From positions 1-7,167 of the forward strand of contig MHFU01000131.1 of assembly GCA_001804345.1 (NCBI GenBank): DNA of 7,167 bases, given 5' to 3'. The translations under genes and the position numbers were made by a program. Every line of letters starts with the position of its first letter. Within the stretch, counting starts at the first letter, position 1. This DNA comes from Omnitrophica bacterium RIFOXYB12_FULL_50_7 (GTDB lineage: Bacteria; Omnitrophota; Omnitrophia; Omnitrophales; Aquincolibacteriaceae). Below are positions 1 to 6,092 of the stretch, piece after piece. Under the pieces are notes generated by a model, which was given only the letters and a program-made list of their open reading frames with translations, searched no databases and was not told the origin of the DNA.

Positions 1-987
1 TCCGTCAAGGACATGCTCCCGATCCTCGAAGCCGCGTCCAAAGCCGGGAAACCTCTCATTATCGTCGCTGAAGACGTGGACGGCGAAGCGCTCGCAACAC
101 TCGTGGTCAACAAGATCCGCGGCACACTCGCCGTTTGCGCGGTCAAAGCCCCGGGATACGGCGATCGTCGTAAGGCCATGCTTGAGGATATCGCGATCCT
201 CACCGGCGGCAAGGCGATCACTGAAGACCTCGGGATCAAACTCGAGAACGTCACTCTGAAAGATCTTGGCCGCGCGAAACGCGTAACCATCGATAAAGAA
301 AAAACAACGATCATTGAAGGTGCCGGCAAGAGCACCGACATCACCAGTCGCATCGGCCAGATCAAGAAACAGATCGAGAATACGGATTCCGATTATGACA
401 AAGAAAAACTCCAGGAACGCCTCGCGAAGCTCGCGGGCGGCGTGGCGGTTATTCATGTTGGTGCCGCAACCGAGACTGAAATGAAAGAAAAGAAAGCTCG
501 CGTGGAAGACGCTCTTCACGCAACTCGCGCAGCCGTGGAAGAAGGCATCGTCCCGGGCGGCGGCGTGGCGCTCCTGCGCGCTAGCCTCGCGCTCGACGGC
601 CTTAAGCTCAAGGGCGATGAAAAGATCGGCGCGGAGATCATTCGTCGCGCGGTCGAGGAACCTCTCCGTCAGCTGGCCTTTAATGCCGGCGAAGAAGGCT
701 CCGTCGTGGTCCAACGCGTCATGTCCGAAAATGGCAACACCGGATACAACGCCGAAACCGGTCATTTCGAGGATCTGGTCGAAGCCGGTGTCATTGACCC
801 TAAGAAAGTTACCCGCAGTGCACTCCAGAATGCGGCCAGCGTTTCCGGCCTCCTTCTCACCACCGAAACACTTATCACGGATCTTCCTGAAGAAGAGAAG
901 ATGCCCCCGATGCCGGGCGGCGGTGGTATGGGCGGCATGGGAGGCATGGGGGGTATGGGTGGAATGGGCGGTATGGGCGATTATTAA
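1..987 (+). CDS. groEL: Chaperonin GroEL, paralogue 1 (5' part missing, GGM tail)
   Basis: 60-kDa chaperonin subunit, which forms the double-ring ATP-driven folding chamber in the cytoplasm and works with GroES. The frame is open from base 1, so the gene begins outside the window. 328 residues are visible, starting (SVKDMLPILEAA) at about E. coli residue 229, inside the apical domain. Visible hallmarks are the apical GEALATLVVN segment, KAPGYGDRR, SDYDKEKLQERLAKLAGGVAV, and DALHATRAAVEEG, whose Asp (visible residue 170) matches the ATP-hydrolysis Asp398 of E. coli. PGGGVALL follows. NAGEEGSVV keeps the acidic pair of the equatorial inter-ring region. The protein ends in a run of Gly-Gly-Met repeats and GDY (visible residues 303-328), the classical disordered tail projecting into the cavity. 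It lies 100 bp upstream of groES, separated by a hairpin repeat. The usual order is groES then groEL, so a groEL in front of groES is noteworthy. Confidence 0.98.
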   Translation, partial: SVKDMLPILEAASKAGKPLIIVAEDVDGEALATLVVNKIRGTLAVCAVKAPGYGDRRKAMLEDIAILTGGKAITEDLGIKLENVTLKDLGRAKRVTIDKEKTTIIEGAGKSTDITSRIGQIKKQIENTDSDYDKEKLQERLAKLAGGVAVIHVGAATETEMKEKKARVEDALHATRAAVEEGIVPGGGVALLRASLALDGLKLKGDEKIGAEIIRRAVEEPLRQLAFNAGEEGSVVVQRVMSENGNTGYNAETGHFEDLVEAGVIDPKKVTRSALQNAASVSGLLLTTETLITDLPEEEKMPPMPGGGGMGGMGGMGGMGGMGGMGDY

Positions 988-1015
988 CAACGGCATTGCT
1001 TAGCGAACAAACTCA

Positions 1016-1050
1016 AAGGGGACAGGCATTAATTGCTTGCCTGTCCCCTT
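1016..1050. repeat. Perfect 13-bp GGGGACAGG-type hairpin after groEL1
   Basis: AAGGGGACAGGCA (1016-1028) and its exact reverse complement TGCCTGTCCCCTT (1038-1050) enclose a 9-nt loop. It starts 28 bp after the groEL1 stop. It is not followed by a T-run on the + strand (AAAAGATC follows), so it is a poor intrinsic terminator. It may still stall or process the transcript between groEL1 and groES. The same GGGGACAGG/CCTGTCCCC stem recurs after groEL2 (3166-3196), which indicates a dispersed palindromic (REP-like) family. Membership of such a family is inference. Confidence 0.8.
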
Positions 1051-1074
1051 AAAAGATCAAAACTAAAATTAAAT

Positions 1075-1080
1075 GGGGGA
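1075..1080 (+). promoter_or_regulatory. Ribosome binding site deciding the groES start
   Basis: GGGGGA lies 7 nt before the ATG at 1088. An in-frame ATG at 1073 overlaps this purine run and has no Shine-Dalgarno sequence of its own. Starting at 1088 gives MNVRPLADRV, the normal GroES N-terminus, so 1088 is preferred. Confidence 0.75.
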
Positions 1081-1087
1081 TTCAAAC

Positions 1088-1381
1088 ATGAACGTGAGAC
1101 CGTTAGCAGACAGAGTACTTGTAGAAGTTCTTGAAGCGGAAGCAAAGACCAAGGGTGGCATCATCCTCCCCGACACCGCTAAAGAAGAAAAGACCGAAGG
1201 CAAAGTCATCGCAGTCGGCGCGGGAAAAATGCTCGAATCCGGCAAGATCCAGACTATTGAAGTAAAAAAAGGTGATCGCGTTCTTTTTGGAAAATATTCC
1301 GGCGACGATCTCATGATCGACGGCGTTAAGCACAAGATCGTCAAAGAAAGCGAAATTTTGGCAGTCTACGAAGAAAAATAA
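1088..1381 (+). CDS. groES: Co-chaperonin GroES
   Basis: 10-kDa co-chaperonin. Its heptameric dome caps the GroEL ring and closes the folding chamber. The product is 97 residues, the usual family length. It opens with MNVRPLADRVLVEVLEAE, followed by the mobile loop (about residues 16-33: EAKTKGGIILPDTAKEE) with the hydrophobic IIL tripeptide that docks onto the GroEL apical domain. GKVIAVGAGK, VKKGDRVLFGKYSG and the C-terminal strand KESEILAVYEEK complete the barrel. The ATG at 1088 was chosen over the in-frame ATG at 1073 because of the GGGGGA ribosome site. It lies between groEL1 and groEL2, so one GroES probably serves both. No CIRCE operator (TTAGCACTC-N9-GAGTGCTAA) is visible upstream within the window. 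Confidence 0.98.
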   Translation: MNVRPLADRVLVEVLEAEAKTKGGIILPDTAKEEKTEGKVIAVGAGKMLESGKIQTIEVKKGDRVLFGKYSGDDLMIDGVKHKIVKESEILAVYEEK

Positions 1382-1506
1382 CCAAATCACAAGAAACAAT
1401 GACCAAACAAATCCCAAAAACAAAATTCCAATATTCAAACAAGGCGAAAATCCTGTTGGATTATTGGTAATTGGAATTTGTTTGGTGTTTGTATCTTGGT
1501 TATTGG
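1382..1506. repeat. Long imperfect inverted repeat between groES and groEL2
   Basis: Arms of about 36 nt at 1382-1417 and 1471-1506 match as reverse complements at about 28 of 36 positions. The best core is ACCAAACAAATCCCAA (left) against TTGGAATTTGTTTGGT (right). A 53-nt AT-rich spacer separates the arms. Composition (CCAA/TTGG-rich, low GC) differs sharply from the flanking genes. It starts directly after the groES stop and ends about 10 nt before the groEL2 ribosome site, so it fills the whole intergenic gap. It resembles AT-rich dispersed repeats found between genes in uncultured bacterial genomes and could be a miniature inverted-repeat element. No target-site duplication was identified. 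Confidence 0.7.
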
Positions 1507-1515
1507 AAATTAACC

Positions 1516-1522
1516 AAAGGAG
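1516..1522 (+). promoter_or_regulatory. Ribosome binding site deciding the groEL2 start
   Basis: AAAGGAG lies 6 nt before the ATG at 1529. A GTG at 1526 is in frame directly before it, but would leave only a 3-nt spacer. Starting at ATG gives MAKLISYSEEAR, the usual GroEL N-terminus (MAK...). Confidence 0.8.
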
Positions 1523-1528
1523 TTAGTG

Positions 1529-3157
1529 ATGGCAAAACTGATTTCGTATTCAGAAGAAGCGCGTCAGCGGATCAAACGCGGCGTCGACATCCTCGCAAGA
1601 GCTGTCAGCGTCACACTCGGTCCCCGTGGCCGCAATGTGGTAATCGACAAGAAGTTCGGCGCGCCGCTCGTCACCAAAGACGGTGTCACGGTCGCCAAAG
1701 AGATCGACCTCAAGGACCCCTATGAAAATATGGGCGCCCAGATGGTACGTGAAGTCGCCGAGAAAACTTCGGATAACGCTGGAGACGGCACCACGACCGC
1801 AACCGTCCTGGCCCAAGCAATCGTTTCCGAAGGCCTGAAGAACGTCACCGCCGGTGCCAATCCCATGGCCCTGAAGCGTGGCATCGACAAAGCCTCCGCG
1901 AAGATCGTCGAAACGATCAAAAAAATGTCCAAGGCCGTTAAAGGCAAAGAAGACATCACCGCCATTGGCGCTATCAGTGCCAATAACGATCAATCGATCG
2001 GCGAGCTCCTCGCGAATGCCTTGGAAAAGGTCGGCAAAGAAGGTGTGATCACGGTCGAAGAGGCGAAGGGTCTCAAAACCGACCTCGACGTGGTCGAAGG
2101 CATGCAATTTGACCGCGGCTATTTGTCGCCCTATTTTGTGACTGATGCCGAACGGATGGAAGTGGTCTTGAAGGAACCTTACATCCTTCTCTACGAGAAA
2201 AAGGTTAGTTCGGTGAAAGATCTCGTCCCAGTGCTTGAAAAAGTGGCTCGCCTCGGAAAACCCCTCCTTATCATCTCTGAGGATATCGAAGGCGAAGCCC
2301 TTGCAACGCTCGTGGTCAACAAGATTCGCGGCGTACTTCAGATCGCGGCCGTGAAGGCCCCCGGATTCGGGGATCGTCGCAAGGCCCTGATGGAAGATAT
2401 CGCGATCATCACCAAAGGCAAGTTCATTTCCGAGGATCTCGGCGTGAAGCTCGAGAACGTGGACCTTGAGATGCTCGGTACGGCCCAGCGCGTAGTAATC
2501 GATAAAGACAACACCACGATCGTAGGCAGCGCCGGCACCCAGAAAGACATCCAGGCCCGCTGTGAGCAGATCAAGGCGGAAATTGGAAGGTCCGACTCGG
2601 ATTACGACAAAGAAAAGCTCCAGGAACGTCTCGCGAAACTTTCCGGCGGCGTGGCCGTTGTAAAGGTCGGCGCGGCAACGGAAGTGGAGATGAAGGAAAT
2701 GAAGGCCCGTATCGAGGACGCGCTCCATGCAACCCGCGCGGCCATCGACGAAGGCATCGTCGTAGGCGGGGGCGTGGCACTTCTGCGCTCCATCGCATCT
2801 CTCGATGATGTGAAAGCCTCTGGCGATGAAGCCACTGGCGTCCAGATCGTGCGCCGGGCGCTACAGGAACCGGCCCGCAAGATCGCCCACAATTCCGGAT
2901 TCGACGGTTCTGTTGTGGTGAAAAAAATCCTCGATAACAAGGGAGATTATGGGTTCAATGCGCTAACCTGCGAATTCGGGAACCTGGTTGAAGCCAAGGT
3001 CATCGATCCGGCCAAGGTCGTTCGTGTCGCGGTGGAGAACGCCTGCAGTATCGCGGGCCTCATTCTCACGACCGAATGCGTGGTCGCTGACAAACCCAAG
3101 GAAATTAAGGACGAGGATAAGAAGAAATCCTCGAACTATTCAGGAAGTATTGAGTAG
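1529..3157 (+). CDS. groEL: Chaperonin GroEL, paralogue 2 (complete, no GGM tail)
   Basis: Complete 542-residue 60-kDa chaperonin, of normal length. Equatorial ATP-site motifs are present: TLGPRGRNVVID (29-40), TKDGVTVAKEI (49-59, Asp51) and NAGDGTTTATVLA (83-95, Asp86). The apical peptide-binding surface is kept: Y198, S200, Y202 and F203 in GYLSPYF, L236, L258, V262, V263; E. coli Leu234 is Val233 here. The hydrolysis Asp is D397 in DALHATRAAIDEG, followed by GGGVALL. Two departures stand out. The inter-ring segment reads NSGFDGSVV (455-463) where E. coli and groEL1 have GEE, so one acid is replaced by Phe. The C-terminus (about 521-542) is charged and Ser-rich, ending SSNYSGSIE, instead of Gly-Gly-Met repeats. 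It lies downstream of groES on the same strand, separated by an inverted repeat. It is an active-looking paralogue, probably specialised in substrate or ring assembly; the specialisation is inference. Confidence 0.98.
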   Translation: MAKLISYSEEARQRIKRGVDILARAVSVTLGPRGRNVVIDKKFGAPLVTKDGVTVAKEIDLKDPYENMGAQMVREVAEKTSDNAGDGTTTATVLAQAIVSEGLKNVTAGANPMALKRGIDKASAKIVETIKKMSKAVKGKEDITAIGAISANNDQSIGELLANALEKVGKEGVITVEEAKGLKTDLDVVEGMQFDRGYLSPYFVTDAERMEVVLKEPYILLYEKKVSSVKDLVPVLEKVARLGKPLLIISEDIEGEALATLVVNKIRGVLQIAAVKAPGFGDRRKALMEDIAIITKGKFISEDLGVKLENVDLEMLGTAQRVVIDKDNTTIVGSAGTQKDIQARCEQIKAEIGRSDSDYDKEKLQERLAKLSGGVAVVKVGAATEVEMKEMKARIEDALHATRAAIDEGIVVGGGVALLRSIASLDDVKASGDEATGVQIVRRALQEPARKIAHNSGFDGSVVVKKILDNKGDYGFNALTCEFGNLVEAKVIDPAKVVRVAVENACSIAGLILTTECVVADKPKEIKDEDKKKSSNYSGSIE

Positions 3158-3165
3158 AGTTTAAA

Positions 3166-3196
3166 GGGGACAGGAAGTCACTGAATGCCTGTCCCC
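3166..3196. repeat. GGGGACAGG-type hairpin after groEL2
   Basis: GGGGACAGG (3166-3174) pairs exactly with CCTGTCCCC (3188-3196) across a 13-nt loop, starting 8 bp after the groEL2 stop. The stem and the flanking TTAAAGGGG context match the hairpin after groEL1 (1016-1050), so the two are copies of one repeat placed at equivalent positions behind both groEL genes. No strong T-run follows. Confidence 0.75.
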
Positions 3197-3213
3197 GCTT
3201 ATTTCACCGTTGC

Positions 3214-3285
3214 AAAAAAAGGGGTCAGTCACCTTTTCCCTGCCTACCGGCAGGCAGGCCTAAAATGGTGACTGACCCCTTTTTT
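3214..3285. terminator. Bidirectional terminator hairpin between groEL2 and the vWA gene
   Basis: A 19-nt left arm AAAAAAGGGGTCAGTCACC (3215-3233) pairs perfectly with GGTGACTGACCCCTTTTTT (3267-3285). A 33-nt interior holds a smaller palindrome. A-run/T-run ends give a U-tract on either strand, so it can stop both the + strand groEL2 transcript and the - strand sigma-vWA transcript. The vWA stop codon is only 11 bp away. The GGGGTCAGTCACC arm is itself a repeat-like sequence, so this may be a REP-type element recruited as a terminator. Confidence 0.8.
3239..3258. repeat. Nested CCTGCC...GGCAGG palindrome inside the terminator loop
   Basis: A 20-nt palindrome with a single mismatched pair (CCTGCCTACCGGCAGGCAGG) sits inside the loop of the larger hairpin. 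Its base composition differs from the outer stem. It looks like a second short repeat inserted in, or fused with, the first, giving a two-tier hairpin. Confidence 0.65.
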
Positions 3286-3296
3286 ATTGCCACCCG

Positions 3297-5396
3297 TTAA
3301 TTCTTGAACTGGATGCCGCTCACGGGCGTCTCGTCCATGGCCTTAGCCTTTTCAACGAGCTGGATGAGCTCCGTACGATAACCGTCTTTATCCTCGCTCT
3401 TGAGTCCCTTCAGGGTATCGCTCACGTCCTGATACTTCGCGCTTCCCTTGAACTGGGACTTGCGAAGAAGCAATCCGAATTCCGCGACCGCGCTTGCTTG
3501 CTTGAAATTCTCCGAGAAAACCGCGCCCGCCGCAGCTGGCTTCAGGATCTTCGTGATAAGCTGACTCTCAACGCCGTCCGGCTCTTTGTAACGCAGTTTC
3601 ACGGTCAAAAGCTCGTCACTGCCTTCCTTGACCTTGTCGGGCTGCTGATACTTGAACGGATCGACCGTGGACCCCGTGTCCTCCTTGGATCCTGCCGGGA
3701 TGATCTCATAAAGCGCCGTCACGGTGTGACCCGCCCCGAGCTCGCCCGCGTCCTTCTTGTCGTTATTGAAATCTTCATTGGCGAGCACCCTCTTTTCGTA
3801 ACCGATCAGCCGGTAGCCTTTGACCTTCGCCGGATTGAACTCGACCTGGATTTTCACATCCTTGGCAATTGTGAAAAGCGTGGACCCAAGCTCGCGCACC
3901 AAAACCTTTTGTGCCTCCATCAGGGAATCGATATAGAAGTAGTTGCCGTTCCCTTTGTCGGCGATCTGCTGCATCTTCGAATCCTTGAGATTGCCCTCAC
4001 CAAACCCGAGCACGGTTAGAAAAATCCCTTCATCACGCTTGGACTCAATGAGCCGCACCATTTCTGCGTCGCTTGAAGCCCCGATATTGAAATCCCCGTC
4101 AGTGGCAAGGATCACGCGGTTGTTGCCGCCTTTTATAAAATTCTCCTTGGCGACTTGATACGCGAGCTGGATCCCCGCTCCACCGGCCGTCGAACCCCCA
4201 GCCTGGAGCCCATCGATCGCCTGGAGGATCTTCGACTTCTCGGCACCCGAAGTAGACGGCAGGACCATCCCCGCATTGCCGGCGTACACCACCATCGCCA
4301 CCTTTTCCTTTTCGCTCAGCTGATTCGTCAATTTCCGGAACGCCTGCTGAAGAAGCGGCAACTTATTCGGATACTGCATGGAGCCCGACACATCGATCAA
4401 AAACACCAGATTGCTCGGCGGCATCGTTGCCTTATCGAGCTCCTTGCCCTTCAGACCGATCAAAACAACCTCGTGCCCGGGATTCCAGGCACACGGCCCG
4501 ATTTCGGTCGTGATCGAGAAAGGCTCTTTCCCGTCCGGCTTAGGATAATCGTAATGGAAATAATTGATCATCTCTTCGATTCGGACTGCGTCCTGAGGCG
4601 GCATTTGCCCTTCTGTCAGAAATCTCCTCAAGTTACTGTACGAAGCCGTATCTACGTCAATCGAGAACGTTGAAAGCGGATCGCTCGTAACATTTTTGAA
4701 CGACAACTCTTCAACCTTGTTGTAGCCTTCGGTATTCCCAGGCTGCGCTGGATAATGCCGCTGGCCAAAACTCAATCCGCCCACCGCACTGGACGACAGC
4801 TCCCTGTTTTCCGAAAAACGCATTTCCGCCCGCGCCATCATCGGCGCATAACTTCCATGTCCTCCCTTATTCCCCTGTAATTTCGCAACACCCAACAGAG
4901 CTGTCACCGGAGCTGATACCCCATCGCGTACGGATCTCGACACTTCAGCCGCAGGTTGCGCTAGGGATTCAGCAGGTTTTTTTTGTTCAACCGGCGTCTG
5001 CTCTTGACGTGCTTTGAGAAGCAACGCGTCCTTCCCTTTTTGTTCCTGTTGCATGACCTCGGGAAGATGCACGACGATGACCACCGCGATCGCGGCAGCG
5101 ACGAGCCCTCCCGCCAATCTGACATTGAAACTACTGAACAGGTTTTTCATGGAAAAACCCTCTCTTTCGTTTGAATTTTGAAGCCGCCAGAGAAGATCCG
5201 GAGAAAGGTCCTCCGCTTCCCAGCGCTTCAATGAAGACGTAAGCTTTTTGAGCTCCGCCGCATAGCGTGCATATCCGACATTCTCCCGGACCGATCTTTC
5301 GGCGAGTTCTTTTTCTTGCAGACTCGCTTCGCCGTCGACCCATGCCGAGATCGCTTGCTTCACCTTTTCATCGTAATTCTGGTTCAGGGTACTCAT
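3297..5396 (-). CDS. YfbK-type von Willebrand factor A membrane protein with anti-sigma-like N-terminus
   Basis: 699-residue predicted single-pass membrane protein. Residues 1-90 resemble the N-terminal domain of anti-sigma factors (ISAWVDGEASLQEKELAER, about 16-34) but contain no Cys or His, so the zinc-binding HxxxCxxC form is absent. A membrane segment follows at about 93-111 (LAGGLVAAAIAVVIVV), then a low-complexity linker to about 230. The YfbK-family signature begins at about 233 (PLSTFSIDVDTASYSNLRRFL, then MPPQDAVRIEEMINYF). The vWA domain spans about 327-505 with a complete metal-binding MIDAS set: DVSGS (D335, S337, S339), T403 and D433 in ATDGD. A C-terminal DUF3520-like region runs to about 690. 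The start ATG overlaps the sigma stop codon (ATGA) and has a strong AAGGAGG site 7 nt upstream. Known: vWA domains bind protein ligands through a metal ion. Inferred: the cytoplasmic N-terminus holds the partner sigma factor and the outer vWA part senses a signal. Confidence 0.92.
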   Translation of the reverse strand: MSTLNQNYDEKVKQAISAWVDGEASLQEKELAERSVRENVGYARYAAELKKLTSSLKRWEAEDLSPDLLWRLQNSNEREGFSMKNLFSSFNVRLAGGLVAAAIAVVIVVHLPEVMQQEQKGKDALLLKARQEQTPVEQKKPAESLAQPAAEVSRSVRDGVSAPVTALLGVAKLQGNKGGHGSYAPMMARAEMRFSENRELSSSAVGGLSFGQRHYPAQPGNTEGYNKVEELSFKNVTSDPLSTFSIDVDTASYSNLRRFLTEGQMPPQDAVRIEEMINYFHYDYPKPDGKEPFSITTEIGPCAWNPGHEVVLIGLKGKELDKATMPPSNLVFLIDVSGSMQYPNKLPLLQQAFRKLTNQLSEKEKVAMVVYAGNAGMVLPSTSGAEKSKILQAIDGLQAGGSTAGGAGIQLAYQVAKENFIKGGNNRVILATDGDFNIGASSDAEMVRLIESKRDEGIFLTVLGFGEGNLKDSKMQQIADKGNGNYFYIDSLMEAQKVLVRELGSTLFTIAKDVKIQVEFNPAKVKGYRLIGYEKRVLANEDFNNDKKDAGELGAGHTVTALYEIIPAGSKEDTGSTVDPFKYQQPDKVKEGSDELLTVKLRYKEPDGVESQLITKILKPAAAGAVFSENFKQASAVAEFGLLLRKSQFKGSAKYQDVSDTLKGLKSEDKDGYRTELIQLVEKAKAMDETPVSGIQFKN

Positions 5397-5977
5397 GACT
5401 GCACCTCCTTGAGCAAGAAGCTAAGGGTCTGTCTCAACTGCTCCCGCGCCCGAAAAATAAGGACTTTGACGTTGGAAAGGGATTCGCCCGTGATGTTCGA
5501 TATCTCATCATAGGAAAGATCCTGATATTCCCGAAGGATCAGGACCTCCCTCTGGCTAACGGGAAGTTTATCGATCGCGGTTTTGATGTGTGCACTGAGT
5601 TCTTTTTGATGAAACGCCGTAGCTGCTACCGCGGGCTCCGGAATGTCCCATGCCGTCTCGTCTTCCCCGGGACCTTTTGAAAAGGAAAGCGAGAAAACAT
5701 TCCGGTGTTTTCGAAGCTTAGAAAGACACGCATTGCGGGCAACCGTATAAAGCCATGTCGAGAATTTCGCGCTCGGACGCCAAGAAGTTTCTGTCTTTAT
5801 CAGATTCAAAAAAACATCGGCAGTCGCATCTTCGGCATCAGCCCGCTGCCCCAGAAGCCGAAGTGCGAAATTGAAAATCTTCTTCTGGTACCGACCAAAG
5901 ATCTCGCTCATCGCTTCCTCATCCCCTTCCTGATACGCCCTCATCAGCTCTTCATCGGTCTGTTCCATCGTATCCAT
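5393..5977 (-). CDS. ECF-type RNA polymerase sigma factor (sigma-70 family)
   Basis: 194-residue extracytoplasmic-function sigma factor, a normal length for the group. Region 2 covers about residues 10-92: LMRAYQEGDEEAMSEIFGRY, FNFALRLLGQRADAEDATADVFL (core binding), then FSTWLYTVARNACLSKLRKHR (-10 recognition). A variable linker follows (about 93-124). Region 4 covers about 128-190: LPVSQREVLILREYQDLSYDEISNITGESLSNVKVLIFRAREQLR, the helix-turn-helix that reads the -35 element. Regions 1.1 and 3 are absent, as in all ECF factors. Its stop overlaps the start of the vWA/anti-sigma-like gene (ATGA), the classical sigma/anti-sigma operon order. A candidate ECF promoter lies directly upstream, suggesting self-activation. 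The target regulon cannot be read from this window. Confidence 0.96.
   Translation of the reverse strand: MDTMEQTDEELMRAYQEGDEEAMSEIFGRYQKKIFNFALRLLGQRADAEDATADVFLNLIKTETSWRPSAKFSTWLYTVARNACLSKLRKHRNVFSLSFSKGPGEDETAWDIPEPAVAATAFHQKELSAHIKTAIDKLPVSQREVLILREYQDLSYDEISNITGESLSNVKVLIFRAREQLRQTLSFLLKEVQS
5404..5410 (-). promoter_or_regulatory. Strong ribosome binding site of the vWA gene, inside the sigma coding region
   Basis: AAGGAGG on the - strand, 7 nt before the ATG at 5396, lies within the last codons of the sigma gene. With the 4-bp ATGA overlap it allows both re-initiation and independent ribosome loading, so sigma factor and partner should be made at linked levels. Confidence 0.75.
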
Positions 5978-5979
5978 GG

Positions 5980-5987
5980 CTCCTTTT
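5980..5987 (-). promoter_or_regulatory. Ribosome binding site of the sigma gene; start slightly ambiguous
   Basis: AAAAGGAG lies 2 nt before the ATG at 5977 and 11 nt before a second in-frame ATG at 5968 (M4). The first spacing is short and the second is long, so either could be used. The difference is three residues outside region 2. Confidence 0.55.
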
Positions 5988-5997
5988 CTTCTACCCA

Positions 5998-6026
5998 GTT
6001 AAACGCTTCCCGGGGCAGAAAGTTAC
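5998..6026 (-). promoter_or_regulatory. Candidate ECF-type promoter of the sigma-vWA operon
   Basis: Reading the - strand, GTAACTTT (6026-6019) is followed by CGTTTAAC (6005-5998). The AAC core at 6024-6022 and the CGT at 6005-6003 are separated by exactly 16 nt, the spacing and core motifs typical of ECF promoters (AAC in the -35, CGT in the -10). A start about 7 nt downstream would give a leader of about 15 nt that carries the AAAAGGAG ribosome site. Placement directly ahead of an ECF sigma gene supports autoregulation. The motif is short and could occur by chance. Confidence 0.4.
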
Positions 6027-6092
6027 ATAAAAAAACACAGTTTTTCTAACCCTATGATTGACGGCAGGTTAGGAAAAATCTGCACGGGGAGA

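Noticed and set aside
901..983. Tandem GGYATGGG-like DNA repeat
   Set aside because: It is the coding sequence of the GroEL1 Gly-Gly-Met tail and not an independent repeat element.
617..1003. Open + strand frame overlapping the groEL1 3' end
   Set aside because: Out-of-frame shadow of groEL1; no ribosome site and no recognisable protein signature.
988..1087. CIRCE/HrcA operator or sigma-32-type promoter ahead of groES
   Set aside because: No TTAGCACTC-N9-GAGTGCTAA palindrome is present. A TAAAAT at 1064-1069 has no -35 partner at a proper distance.
1550..2728. Long open frame on the - strand (392 codons) across groEL2
   Set aside because: It is fully antisense to a strongly conserved GroEL, has no family motifs, and long antisense frames are common opposite GC-biased codons.
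3498..4673. Several + strand open frames opposite the vWA gene
   Set aside because: The - strand frame shows continuous family motifs including MIDAS; the + strand products are Arg/His/Leu-rich shadow translations.
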